This document shows positions 1 to 11,636 of a stretch of DNA of 52,926 nucleotides, piece after piece; within the stretch, counting starts at the first letter, position 1; every line of letters starts with the position of its first letter. The stretch is from Candidatus Cloacimonadota bacterium (GTDB taxonomy: Bacteria; Cloacimonadota; Cloacimonadia; Cloacimonadales; JAJBBL01). The stretch spans positions 1-52,926 of the forward strand of contig JAHYIR010000012.1 of assembly GCA_019429305.1 (NCBI GenBank), read 5' to 3'. The notes beneath the pieces were generated by a model. The model did no database searches and had not been told where the DNA came from. It worked only from the letters and a program-made list of their open reading frames with translations. The position numbers were made by a program, and so were the translations under genes.

Positions 1-43
<43 letters not shown>

Positions 44-46
44 ACT

Positions 47-97
<51 letters not shown>

Positions 98-529
98 AGT
101 TGAGCCGACATCGAGGTGCCAAACACCATCGTCGATGTGAACTCTTGGATGGTATTAGCCTGTTATCCCCGGAGTACCTTTTATCCTTTGAGCAACGGCC
201 CTTCCATTCAGAACCGCCGGATCACTAAGACCTGGTTTCCCACCTGCTCGACCCGTCAGTCTCGCAGTCAAGCTCCTTTATACCTTTACGCTCTAAGGTT
301 GGTTACCATACAACCTGAAGGAACCTTTGTAAGCCTCCGTTACTTTTTTGGAGGCGACCGCCCCAGTCAAACTGCCCTCCTGACAATGTCCGAATACCTG
401 TTTAAATACTCGTTAGAAATTCAATACAATAAGGGTGGTATTTCAACGTTGGCTCCCCTGATGCTGGCGCACCAAGTTCATAGCCTCCCACCTATCCTAC
501 ACATACCGCACCAAATCACAATATCAAGA

Positions 530-561
<32 letters not shown>

Positions 562-627
562 TTCGCGGGTAGGCGGCATCTTCACCGCCACTGCAATTTC
601 ACCAAGTCCCTGGTCGAGACAGCGCCC

Positions 628-724
<97 letters not shown>

Positions 725-1503
725 ATCTCAGAGCTTCGCCTTACAGCTAACCCCTCCATTTAACCTTCCGGCACCGGGCAGGTGTCAGTCTATATACTGC
801 GTCTTACGACTTCGCATAGACCTGTGTTTTTGATAAACAGTCGCTTGGGCCTCTTCACTGCGACCCCCTCTCGCTTAGTAAGTAAATTACCTCACGATAA
901 CGGGGCACCCCTTCTCCCGAAGTTACGGGGTCATTTTGCCTAGTTCCTTAACCAGAGTTCTCTTGAACACCTGAGGATACTCTCCTCGCCTACCTGAGTC
1001 GGTTTGCGGTACGGATTACAACAGATTAACGCTTAGAAGCTATTTCTCGGCAGCTCTCTAATTGGACTTTCGCCCTAAGGGGCTCGTCCCATGCCTCGGC
1101 CTTAATGACAACCGGATTTGCCTGATTGTCAGCCTACACACGTTCAACGGGATATCCAACACCCGTCTCCAACGCAAAACTGCGTCACTCCATCACTAGC
1201 TGTTGTAAGTACAGGAATATTAACCTGATACCCATCAGATACGCCTTCCGGCCTCTCCTTAGGATCCGACTAACCCTGAGAAGATTAACTTTACTCAGGA
1301 AACCTTAGGCTTACGGTGTCAAGGTTTCTCACCTTGATTATCGCTACTCATGCCGGCATGGTCTCTTCCAGCCGCTCCATAATACCTCACAGTACTACTT
1401 CTACGCAACTGCAATGCTCTCCTACCATAATGACCATATTAATACAATCACTATCCGCAGCTTCGGTAATATACTTGAGTCCCGCTCATCTTCGGTGCAT
1501 TAC

Positions 1504-1563
<60 letters not shown>

Positions 1564-2065
1564 TGGCTGTCTCTGCAATGAAACATCCTTTAGCACTTAG
1601 TATATATTTAGGGACCTTAGCTGACGGTCCGGGTTCTTGCCCTCTCGGATACGAAGCTTATCCCTCGCACCCTTTCTCCCAACAAACAAATTAAGGCATT
1701 CGGAGTTTGACTGGGTTCGGTAGACGGGTTAGCCCCCTAGCCCAATCAGTGCTCTACCTCCTTAATTCTATGTTGAGGCTCTGCCTAAACAGTTTTCGGA
1801 GAGAACCAGCTATCTCCTGGTTTGATTGGCCTTTCACCCCTACCCACACCTCATCCACCGATTTTTCAACATCGGTTGGTGCGGACCTCCAGTACGTGTT
1901 ACCGTACCTTCATCCTGGACATGGGTAGATCACCAGGTTTCGGGTCCGATCCAATCAACTAAACGCCCTGTTAAGACTCGCTTTCGCTACGGCTACATAC
2001 CTGTAATACTTAACCTCGCTGATTAAATCGACTCGCCGGCTCATTATGCAAAAGGCACGCCGTCA

Positions 2066-2116
2066 CCCTTCACCATATTGACCATTACTCTATAGTATGA
2101 TAAATATGGTGAAGGG
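2066..2116 (-). other. Expanded helix 25 of 23S rRNA (14-bp perfect arms)
   Basis: CCCTTCACCATATT at 2066-2079 is exactly complementary to AATATGGTGAAGGG at 2103-2116, with a 23-nt loop. In E. coli alignment terms the flanks place this at helix 25, near positions 530-560. That helix is a known hotspot for length variation and for RNase III-excised intervening sequences. At about 50 nt it is longer than the E. coli hairpin but shorter than a classical intervening sequence, so fragmentation is possible but not implied. Confidence 0.7.
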
Positions 2117-2399
2117 CTCCGACCGATGATAAGCATGCGGTTTCAGGTTCTATTTCACTCCCCTCCCGGGGTGCTTTTCACCTTTCCCTCACGGTACTAA
2201 TTCACTATCGGTCACCAGAAGTATTTAGCCTTACGAGATGGTCCTCGCTGATTCACCCAGGATTTCTCGTGCCCCGGGCTACTCGGGTGCTCGCTACATC
2301 TTTAACTCTATTTCGGATACGGGACTATCACCCTCTACGGTCATACTTTCCAATATGTTCTCCTATAAAGATAAAGACGATGTCGCAAGTCCCACTACC

Positions 2400-2467
2400 C
2401 CCTTCACCTATCAGTATCTCTTGTAGTAATTATTACGCTAACTACCGAAAGACTGATAGGTGAAGGG
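2400..2467 (-). other. Expanded hairpin in 23S domain I (16-bp perfect arms)
   Basis: CCCTTCACCTATCAGT at 2400-2415 pairs perfectly with ACTGATAGGTGAAGGG at 2452-2467 across a 36-nt loop. The flanking conserved sequence puts it near E. coli 23S position 270-300 in domain I. Its outer nine base pairs (CCCTTCACC/GGTGAAGGG) are identical to the outer nine of the helix 25 expansion at 2066-2116. A third, smaller AT-rich hairpin with TTAAGTAT/ATACTTAA arms lies near 2588-2607. Confidence 0.65.
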
Positions 2468-2772
2468 TTTAGGCTATTTCCCGTTCGCTCGCCACTACTT
2501 AGGAAATCGTTGTTACTTTCTCTTCCTGCGGATACTAAGATGTTTCAGTTCTCCGCGTATGCCTCCCTGACCACTAAAATGCTCACTTAAGTATCTTAAA
2601 TACTTAATAAACACTTTAGCGGTCAGGGATGTCATAGTTCTAGCTATGACGGGTTGCCCCATTCGGATACCCCCGGATCTAAGCTCGCTTACAGCTAGCC
2701 GAGGATTTTCGCAGTTAACCGCGTCCTTCTTCGCCTTCTAGTGCCAAGGCATCCACCACATGCTCTTTCCTC

Positions 2773-2883
2773 TTCGCACCTTTCTTCTCTTATCTCTTTG
2801 CATTTCACTTTTATGTACCTGGTAAAGATCTGTAAAATATTATATAAATCGTAGAGAGTGAAAACAAAGAGTGTTCTCCTTAA
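2773..2883 (-). other. 16S-23S internal transcribed spacer without tRNA genes
   Basis: Only about 110 nt separate the 16S 3' end from the 23S 5' end. I see no cloverleaf, no CCA end and no GGTTCAA-type T-arm, so the tRNA-Ile and tRNA-Ala genes common in bacterial spacers are absent. Pyrimidine- and purine-rich segments close to both rRNA ends could form the processing stems. Confidence 0.85.
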
Positions 2884-4446
<1,563 letters not shown>

Positions 4447-4523
4447 CTTTCAAAAATATTCTCCTTGCTCACTCTCCACGAATATGTACCTTATTAAGAA
4501 CTACCTGATTTATCAGGTTCAGC

Positions 4524-4552
4524 AATATTTTTTAGCTCGGTTTTATTGTCAA
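4524..4552 (-). promoter_or_regulatory. Sigma70-type promoter of the rRNA operon
   Basis: On the minus strand a perfect TTGACA (-35, 4547-4552) is followed after 17 nt by AATATT (-10, 4524-4529), about 80 nt upstream of the 16S 5' end. Just downstream lies a palindrome, ACCTGA-TTTA-TCAGGT (4504-4519), at or near the expected start of transcription. A weaker candidate further upstream (TTGAAG then a TATATA-like box near 4570-4610) could be a second promoter. No clear terminator for the 4662-8705 gene is seen in this gap. Confidence 0.6.
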
Positions 4553-4661
4553 TAGTTTTTTAAAGATAGTAGATCTTTTATATAAAATATAGCTAAATAT
4601 TGCTTCAAAGCAAGAAAAAAATACAAAAAAATTTGTTAGAAGACGAAGATATGTTCGGTAA

Positions 4662-7600
4662 TTATTTCATTAGGATCATTTTTCTGATTGAAGAAAAGGA
4701 GTTAGTTTTCATCTTATAGAGATATATTCCACTCCCCACATCTCTTCCAAGTTCATCTTTACCGTTCCATGAAATTTGATGATGACCGGCAATTTGATAA
4801 CTATCGAGCAATGTTATGATATGTTGACCACGGATATTGAACACTTCAATAATTACATCGTCATCTTTATCTATTGAATAGTGAATGACCGTTTCTGGAT
4901 TAAAGGGGTTTGGATAGTTACTATATAGGGTTGTTATTAACGGATTATTTAGTGTCTCTTCGCCAGTATCTAAAGTCACCACAACTTCTATAGTCAACAT
5001 GTTAGTAGTTCCGTTAGTATATTCACCGATTACAGAATAACTATATTCACCGGCGGCTAATCCCTCATCATTATAGAAAGTGTTAGTAATACCTTCTGCT
5101 ATTAGCAAATCATTCCGTATGATCTTGAAACCCAAAAATGCCCGGTTGTTGTTGTTGAATCTATCCTCTTGAGAACTAGTTCTATATGTTTGAATTCTCT
5201 TGCTCTTAGAATTACTACCCCACTCCCATGAGAGATATACATCATTACCATCAACATTTGCCTGAAGATTAGTGATCGTAGGAATTGCTTCTTGGTATTC
5301 TATTGTATTAGAGAAAGATGCTTCTGACAGAAGATTATTAGAATAAACCGAGCGCACAGCATACAGATAAGAGCCATCAAAAAGATAGGGTAATTCAACA
5401 TCAATATATGAATTGTATTCATAAGATACTGTACCGATCTCACTCCAGTTATCAATATTTTGTTCATTCCCTGGTTGTAAGCGGTATATAATAAAACCAA
5501 CCAAAGCTCTGTTGTATTTTCCAGTTGAGGTGTTCTTGAAGTGTTCGTTCCTGATATAATTAATCAATTCTTTATCTGAGTTTCTATTAGATAAACCTGA
5601 AGGATGGTTTTGAATATTGTATTGTCCTGACATCTTAAAGAAATGATCTTCATCTTCAGAGTTATCTTGAGTTACTTTTTTTCTTGAATAGATTGATTCT
5701 GGAGATATCCACTCTATATGCACTTCTGTATTATCAGATAGTAGTACTGCTGTAACATCCGAAGGTGGAAAAGTTAACTCCAAAATCACTATATCTCCCA
5801 AGTCTAAGTCAATATCTTCAACTACTACTTCTTGGGTCAGTTCAGAGTAATCACTCCTTTGCACCGACATTGTATAGATGTAATTTGCATAAACATCAGA
5901 AATTGTAAAGATCCCATCATCACCACTGTATGCTTCATAATAGTTATAACCATCGAGTGTGATCAGTGCATTTGCTAAGCCGATATCCGGCTGATCACTA
6001 CCTACTATCCTACCCGTAACAGTAACCATCAATAAAGGATCCAGAGTTATGTTCACCGTAGTAGTATCATATTCTTCAACTACTATGTTCTCTACAGTAC
6101 TTTCATTGTAGCCATGATAAGTAGTTGTTAGTGAATATACCCCTTCGCTAATAAAAGGGAAAAGAAAATAACCATCGATATTTGTGAATGCTTCAACGAA
6201 CAATTCGTTAACAATTACCTTAGCTCCTCTTAAAGATTGATTTTCCTCATTGAAGACATAACCGCCAATAGATCCGATGCCATCTGAAATTAGATAAATA
6301 CCCGTATTAGGTACACGATTAGTTAGAGTTCCACCAGTAGGTTCAGCGGGATCAAAGTCAATGGTCTGAGATTGCAAATTTCTGGAACGTTGTGGATATT
6401 CAGGAGTTAAGGTATAAAAAAAATGATTGAAAGTCGAATAGTTCTCTTGATCCAATTCACGTTTCAGCATGATGACAAGGTTCTGGTTGCCTGAGTAGTA
6501 AAAGAGATCATCTAATGGAATGATTATCTCATTTTGTCCTGCCGGTAAATCAATAAATCCATCGAAAACGAGTTGCATTTCTGTTGAGGAAATCCAGCCA
6601 GTTGCCAAATTTGTACGGGTCGTTTCTCCAATCCAAATGCGAATATGCTTATCAAAGATGTCTTGTGTAAAATTATTATAGTATCGTAGTTCGGAAATTG
6701 TCCCTACCATATTGATCTCATCTGACATATAGATCGTCTGAGTCAAACTGCATCGATAGAAGAAGTTCAATGGTAGCGTATTGGCTGTTAATGTGTCTTC
6801 ACCGATTTTTTTTAATTGATTAACTCCCGGAGTAACCGACACCGAATTCGAAGGCTCGGATTCCGTTAATGTATATATTGCAGTAACTTGATAAGTATAG
6901 GTACTGTCATTTTCCACGGTTAAATCATAAAAGAGTGTATCAATAAGTGGTTCGGAATTGATCATCAGATCATCCCGAAATACATTATAGCCCAATAATG
7001 CTCTATTACTACGTGGATTAGGAGTTTGCCAATAGAGAAACACAAGATCATTTCTCGCAATATAAGATAAATTTAGTGGTGGGAACGGAACCTCTTCCAA
7101 TGTAACACTAATAATTTCAGGATCGTGAATAGCAAAGTTCGATATAGAATAGTCAGCAAATCCCTGTTTTCTGATCTCTAAAATATACGTACCTTTGAGA
7201 ATATTAGCAAAGCTAACTATAGCAGGATCGTCACCAACAGCAGTTTGAGAATAGAGGGGACTATTACCATCAGGGTCTTGGTTCTGATATCGTAGAAGAG
7301 CATTAGCTCCTGTTGCACTGTCCCCTGTATCAGTGTTTATGAAAATAGTCAGATCGGTTATCATATCTTTACCGAGCCAGTTGGAGACAGCCGGTGGTGA
7401 TAGCACACTACCTGTATAATCAGCTTTGACGGCATAATTATAAAAACCGTATTGTAAATTCCCCCAATCAAGTTCAATGTATGTCGTATCGTTTAGAACA
7501 GCTATTTCATCCCAGACAAATTGATTATCAATATCATCACTTTGAAATCTATAGATACGATAATTCTCTAAGATCCTCTGTTCTTGGAAATATGTTTCAT

Positions 7601-8705
7601 CTTTCTCACTCAGTTGATCTAAATCCCCGGAATTATTCCTCACATTATCATATTTTTGTCTAAATGGTGGATAGCTTACTTCAGGACCGATAAAGACATC
7701 ATCAATATACCATCCTGCATAGTTAATAGTCGTCGAGGCATAATGTTCAAAGATTATTTCTACTTGAGAGAATCCATCATATGCGGACAGATCAATGATC
7801 ACCTCCTGCCATTCCGTATTCTGATGGTTCCAAGAGGGTCCCCATACTATTTCGCCATCTACCCTTACTTGCCCATAATCGAATGATCCGTATGAATTAT
7901 TCCAACTTTGAAAACATAATATAGTATCGATAAAACCGCTCAAATCGACTGTCTTGCTCAAGTAACTAAAACCGCCAGAATTTGTATGATTAGTATTAAT
8001 TTTCGTCCCCCATAATCCGGTGCCGGAATAGGCGTTCGGAGGGGGAGTAGCATTAAAAGACCCTGAATTATACCAGTTATCAACATCATATTCACTTGTC
8101 CATTCCCAGTCACCAACCGGGTCCCAATTTGCCGTAGGTAACCATCCCCCATCATTATGATCAAAATTAAAGAAGAGATAGTCAACTACTAAAGGTGAAG
8201 ACCAGAACAACTCAACGTATTCTTCGTCAGCACTTGGTATAGCAGTTAAACTATGCGGTGGATATAAGATTTCAAAAAGGATAATTATACCCAAATCTAT
8301 ATCGTAATCTTCTGCCATCACCTGTTCATAATAAGGTGCAAACCCTGATACGAAGATAGATAGTTCATAAATTTGGTTAGCAGTAACTCCCTCCAAAGAA
8401 AAGTGACCTGCAACATCAGAAACTGTAGAATAACTATCGTCCCCAATCAGTTCTACTTCAGCCCCCTCTATACCAACAGAAGGCATATCATTTCTTACTA
8501 CCTGACCTGAGATAACTAAATCCTCACGCAGAATTTTTTCTGGACTACCTGCTAAGGATTCTTGAAAAACTAAATATGAATTATCATCATCATTGACTAT
8601 CTTGACATGACTATGGGTAAAACTCCAAGAATGGTCTTTTTCGCTAAATAGCAGCGTCATAGTCATCAGAAGAAGAATTACTCTGTGCAGGTGTTTTATA
8701 CTCAT
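4662..8705 (-). CDS. Giant secreted multidomain surface protein with T9SS sorting domain
   Basis: This 1347-residue protein begins with a signal peptide (about residues 1-27, hydrophobic LHRVILLLMTMTLLF). Next comes a carboxypeptidase-regulatory-like beta-sandwich (about 48-125, 'ISGQVVRND...GAEVELIGD'). A MAM/jelly-roll-like domain (about 155-345) ends in the typical 'GWYIDDVFIG'. Fibronectin-III-like modules ('RALLGYNVFRDD', 'RALVGFIIYRLQ') alternate with two more regulatory-like repeats. The last 85 or so residues are a FlgD-Ig-type sorting domain with NYPNPFNPET and SGIYLYKMKTNS. I see no catalytic domain, so an adhesive or structural surface role is inferred. It is a single gene between the rRNA promoter and the glycan operon. 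A TATAAT on the minus strand near 8730 may be its -10 box, but the spacing to the nearest TTGACA is too short to be convincing. Confidence 0.85.
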   Translation of the reverse strand: MSIKHLHRVILLLMTMTLLFSEKDHSWSFTHSHVKIVNDDDNSYLVFQESLAGSPEKILREDLVISGQVVRNDMPSVGIEGAEVELIGDDSYSTVSDVAGHFSLEGVTANQIYELSIFVSGFAPYYEQVMAEDYDIDLGIIILFEILYPPHSLTAIPSADEEYVELFWSSPLVVDYLFFNFDHNDGGWLPTANWDPVGDWEWTSEYDVDNWYNSGSFNATPPPNAYSGTGLWGTKINTNHTNSGGFSYLSKTVDLSGFIDTILCFQSWNNSYGSFDYGQVRVDGEIVWGPSWNHQNTEWQEVIIDLSAYDGFSQVEIIFEHYASTTINYAGWYIDDVFIGPEVSYPPFRQKYDNVRNNSGDLDQLSEKDETYFQEQRILENYRIYRFQSDDIDNQFVWDEIAVLNDTTYIELDWGNLQYGFYNYAVKADYTGSVLSPPAVSNWLGKDMITDLTIFINTDTGDSATGANALLRYQNQDPDGNSPLYSQTAVGDDPAIVSFANILKGTYILEIRKQGFADYSISNFAIHDPEIISVTLEEVPFPPLNLSYIARNDLVFLYWQTPNPRSNRALLGYNVFRDDLMINSEPLIDTLFYDLTVENDSTYTYQVTAIYTLTESEPSNSVSVTPGVNQLKKIGEDTLTANTLPLNFFYRCSLTQTIYMSDEINMVGTISELRYYNNFTQDIFDKHIRIWIGETTRTNLATGWISSTEMQLVFDGFIDLPAGQNEIIIPLDDLFYYSGNQNLVIMLKRELDQENYSTFNHFFYTLTPEYPQRSRNLQSQTIDFDPAEPTGGTLTNRVPNTGIYLISDGIGSIGGYVFNEENQSLRGAKVIVNELFVEAFTNIDGYFLFPFISEGVYSLTTTYHGYNESTVENIVVEEYDTTTVNITLDPLLMVTVTGRIVGSDQPDIGLANALITLDGYNYYEAYSGDDGIFTISDVYANYIYTMSVQRSDYSELTQEVVVEDIDLDLGDIVILELTFPPSDVTAVLLSDNTEVHIEWISPESIYSRKKVTQDNSEDEDHFFKMSGQYNIQNHPSGLSNRNSDKELINYIRNEHFKNTSTGKYNRALVGFIIYRLQPGNEQNIDNWSEIGTVSYEYNSYIDVELPYLFDGSYLYAVRSVYSNNLLSEASFSNTIEYQEAIPTITNLQANVDGNDVYLSWEWGSNSKSKRIQTYRTSSQEDRFNNNNRAFLGFKIIRNDLLIAEGITNTFYNDEGLAAGEYSYSVIGEYTNGTTNMLTIEVVVTLDTGEETLNNPLITTLYSNYPNPFNPETVIHYSIDKDDDVIIEVFNIRGQHIITLLDSYQIAGHHQISWNGKDELGRDVGSGIYLYKMKTNSFSSIRKMILMK

Positions 8706-9029
8706 AATCTCGTCCCTTATCTAAGAATCATTATATCTTTATTGTATGTCAAGTAAGATTTATGATCTATTTGATTACTCTTAGAATAACTTAAACAACT
8801 GAAAAGTAGTTTCACTTGATAATTATTATGAGTTAAGAAATTGATATTTAACCTGCTTAACATATCAATTGATCAACAAAAAAATACTCAGTTTTATCCT
8901 ATGGGTTAACCTTAGGGACCCTACGAGTCGGCTAGAGCCGACTCGTAGGGTCCCTAAGGATTGACGCAAAGTATTACAATGATCTAAAAGATATCGCAGC
9001 ATGTCAGATAGTGATTATTTGAGGAAAGA
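8706..9029. other. 324-bp gap holding a large perfect palindrome
   Basis: This gap lies between two minus-strand genes. Apart from the palindrome at 8910-8959 it is AT-rich, shows no ORF of note, and carries only weak promoter-like sequences for the 4662-8705 gene. The hairpin sits about 70 nt past the stop of the upstream gene. It lacks a following T-run, so it is not a standard intrinsic terminator. Confidence 0.6.
8910..8959. repeat. Perfect 24-bp inverted repeat, 2-nt loop (TACGA hairpin family, copy 1)
   Basis: CCTTAGGGACCCTACGAGTC-GGCT (8910-8933) is followed by a 2-nt centre and then by its exact reverse complement (8936-8959). It is far longer than needed for a terminator and has no T-tract on either side. 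It aligns with a second hairpin at 38317-38354. The shared core is GGGA-n-n-n-TACGA-n-T-n-n-GCT and its mirror, and the differing positions change on both arms. Confidence 0.9.
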
Positions 9030-10103
9030 TTAAAAGATAATCTGGCAGAGAGGGTGATGAGCGAGTTTAGTGATGATCTCTTCAGCTGAATAGCCGGCTT
9101 TTTTCTCACAGGTAAGGATCTCCCCTACTTTGAGACTGGCAGTATGCAATTCAATCAAGGGACGCATGCCTAAGTAATCGAGCGTTTGAGACATTCTTTG
9201 CCTATATCCTTTTTTTTCAGGGTAGCAGTAGATATGATTTTCTTGGAGATAGACGTTATCAACTTCACCGACTAAATGAATAATCATGGTGTCGGGAAAA
9301 TACATATGTAATATCTCGGCACTAATAACTCCTGCTTCGGCAACAAGCGGGTTGTCATAATAAAAGTCTGCAATGATTATTGCTTGATAATTGTGTTCAT
9401 GCGTTAGCAATTTATGAAAATCTGCAGGACTTTTCAAGTTTACAGAAGAACCGTGAGCTAATAAAGAATCATTGATGACCTTCCCGAACTTATCGGAACT
9501 AATAACAAGAAAGCTGTTGTTATAAATCTCTAAGCCGGCTTCCATGATCAATTTCATCGTCAGAAAACCGACATACTGGAATATATTCACATAAGAGGAC
9601 TCTTCATTGACAGCACCAACCAAGATCCCTCTTCTCCGACATTCTTCAAGATCAATGTCCTCTGCCCTCACTTCCCAATCCTCACACATAGAAGTTATCA
9701 CTGCCTGTGGGTTCATTCTCCCGATAAATGAGGCATCAAGAGGTCTCAGATGACCGAGATTAGTTACAATATCACTTTTAAATATTAACTCGTCATTTAG
9801 ATCATAGATTATTTTTATCTCGTTATCTAAAGAAAATTCTTTGATCTTATGAGATACATAATCAGCAACATCATCTTTACTACCGAAGTTAGAATCTCTC
9901 GCCAGAGCTAAAACTCGTGCCCCTGATAGTGCTGCAATTACCGGAGTGATATAGTAGTTACCATTTGCTGCCTCGGTCAGGATAGTTAACCCCGATAGAT
10001 CAAGGTTAAATAAGTGTATGGCTTGATCGATCAAACTCTTGACCTTAGCGTTGGAAACTAATTCTTTTTCATCTGATAACATAGTCTTTCTATTCTCATC
10101 CAT
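9030..10103 (-). CDS. NAD(P)-binding Rossmann-type protein, possible dehydrogenase, last gene of glycan operon
   Basis: The protein has 357 residues from the ATG at 10103. A TTG five codons upstream (10118) is also in frame but is the poorer choice. The sequence alternates beta strands and helices, as in two-domain proteins of the D-2-hydroxyacid dehydrogenase or adenosylhomocysteinase fold. It has 'NYYITPVIAALSGARVLALARDS' in the first domain, 'SDIVTNLGHLRPLDASFIGRMNPQAVI' in the middle, and 'FLVISSDKFGKVINDSLLAHGSSV' as a degenerate nucleotide-binding strand-loop-helix. No clean GxGxxG is present, so activity is uncertain. It is the last gene of the polysaccharide run, 46 nt after the flippase stop region. 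A role in making or modifying a nucleotide sugar is inferred from context only. Confidence 0.55.
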   Translation of the reverse strand: MDENRKTMLSDEKELVSNAKVKSLIDQAIHLFNLDLSGLTILTEAANGNYYITPVIAALSGARVLALARDSNFGSKDDVADYVSHKIKEFSLDNEIKIIYDLNDELIFKSDIVTNLGHLRPLDASFIGRMNPQAVITSMCEDWEVRAEDIDLEECRRRGILVGAVNEESSYVNIFQYVGFLTMKLIMEAGLEIYNNSFLVISSDKFGKVINDSLLAHGSSVNLKSPADFHKLLTHEHNYQAIIIADFYYDNPLVAEAGVISAEILHMYFPDTMIIHLVGEVDNVYLQENHIYCYPEKKGYRQRMSQTLDYLGMRPLIELHTASLKVGEILTCEKKAGYSAEEIITKLAHHPLCQIIF

Positions 10104-10164
10104 ATAATATTCTACCAACTACTATATCGGATTAGTCAAGATATTAAATATCTTTCAAGTTGCC

Positions 10165-11595
10165 TCATGGTAGTTTCCTATCTCTGGTCATTAACCGGAA
10201 AAAACTCTTTATCGACATCTTACTTAACCTCAGACAATAGATAATGAATAAAATAAGCAATAGTAATCTAACAAAGAATAAATCGCCAAGTGATGCCGCA
10301 TAGAGAGAGATCAAACAACCGATGATGATCAAAAGGTTCTCTTTACCGAACAGGTTTTCTTTCATCTCCTTGGTAAAGACAAAGTACATATAGAGCGCTG
10401 CTGTATAAAAGCCAACCAGTGTAGCTAAAGCAGCACCCATTATTCCGTAGATAGGTATTATCAGGAGGTTTAGTACTATATTTACTGAAAACCCTATCGC
10501 GTCAGAGATAATAAAGTGATAGCTTTTCCCAGAAACGTATGGTCCGAGCGAGAAGAAAGCTGCAAAACCGTTGAATACATAAGCCAAGAGAATGAAAGGA
10601 ACAATAGCTGCAGCTGAAATATAATCAGGATTGAGTAAGAAAAAACCGTTGAATTCGATATGGAAGAGATATCTCAAGAAGAGAGTAACGGCAAGAAAGA
10701 GAATTGACATTAACCCGACAAGTTTGATCAGAGTTTGTTTTAATTCCCGGTTATAATTTTCTGTTTTGTTCATGTTCAAAAAATAAGGGAGATATGCTGT
10801 TCGGAAAGCTATAACAAAGACATTCATTAAAAGACCTAATTTATAAGCGACCCCATAAACACCCAAATGACTCCGATCAAGAAAGAAGTTGATGATAAAT
10901 CTATCGGCTACATCCATCATAATGCCAAAAGCTCCGGCAATGACTAAGGGAAGTGAGAACAACATCAGTCTTTTGAGCAAAATCCAGTCAATCAATGCCT
11001 GATATAATCCCTTGAAATGTCTGAGACAGAGAAATAGGAGTAAGAGATTAGCTATTCCCTGGGCGAGCAAAATACCCAAAATATTCAAATCCCAAAGAAC
11101 AAGGAAAATCACATTCAAGAGGAGATTACAAACCGAAGTAATGAGAGAATATGTCACGGCAATCCTGGCAAATTGACGGGTTCTCAGAAAATGTAGTCCG
11201 AAGTAAGCCAGAGTATCAAAGAAGATCAGCCAGAAAAGGATCAGAATAAAGGAACTGAGCTCTTGATTTATCTGAAAAAGAGAGATCAAAGGTTTATTCA
11301 ATAGTGAGAGCAAAACCGCTATAAAAAAACCAAAGAGAATTATTGTGTTTAGAGTTGTAGAAAAAACTCTCTTTGTATCGGCTTGCTCATCATAAAAGAA
11401 TTTGGTAAACCCCTGAAAAATTCCGGCTTGATAGAGAACATTAAGAATGGCATAGATCGCCATGAGGAGTGTATAACTACCAAATTCGTCTGTTGAAAGA
11501 ACGTTCGTATATAGCGGTAGGAGAAAGAACCCCACAAAGCGGGTCATGATATTCCCGACAAAATACACGAAGGTATTGCGGTATAATCTCTGCAT
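10165..11595 (-). CDS. Wzx-type polysaccharide flippase (MOP superfamily)
   Basis: The 476-residue protein is almost entirely transmembrane, with 12-14 hydrophobic helices and short charged loops. It opens with 'RNTFVYFVGNIMTRFVGFFLLPLYTNVLS', the usual N-terminus of O-antigen/teichoic-acid flippases. The family moves undecaprenyl-linked glycan units from the inner to the outer face of the cytoplasmic membrane. Gene order (epimerase, then flippase, then the Rossmann protein) and the matching strand place it in the glycan operon. The length is normal. Which glycan it carries cannot be told from sequence. Confidence 0.9.
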   Translation of the reverse strand: MQRLYRNTFVYFVGNIMTRFVGFFLLPLYTNVLSTDEFGSYTLLMAIYAILNVLYQAGIFQGFTKFFYDEQADTKRVFSTTLNTIILFGFFIAVLLSLLNKPLISLFQINQELSSFILILFWLIFFDTLAYFGLHFLRTRQFARIAVTYSLITSVCNLLLNVIFLVLWDLNILGILLAQGIANLLLLFLCLRHFKGLYQALIDWILLKRLMLFSLPLVIAGAFGIMMDVADRFIINFFLDRSHLGVYGVAYKLGLLMNVFVIAFRTAYLPYFLNMNKTENYNRELKQTLIKLVGLMSILFLAVTLFLRYLFHIEFNGFFLLNPDYISAAAIVPFILLAYVFNGFAAFFSLGPYVSGKSYHFIISDAIGFSVNIVLNLLIIPIYGIMGAALATLVGFYTAALYMYFVFTKEMKENLFGKENLLIIIGCLISLYAASLGDLFFVRLLLLILFIIYCLRLSKMSIKSFFRLMTRDRKLP

Positions 11596-11636
11596 GGTTA
11601 GCTACGCAGCTTAGATTTCATTCTGGTTGTTATCTG

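Noticed and set aside
2773-2883. Possible tRNA gene in the 16S-23S spacer
   Set aside because: No cloverleaf arms, anticodon loop or T-arm consensus could be found, and the spacer is too short to hold a tRNA plus processing stems.
8910-8959. Intrinsic terminator for the glycan operon
   Set aside because: The hairpin is very strong but no T-run follows on either strand, and it belongs to a repeat family with a copy in a divergent intergenic region.
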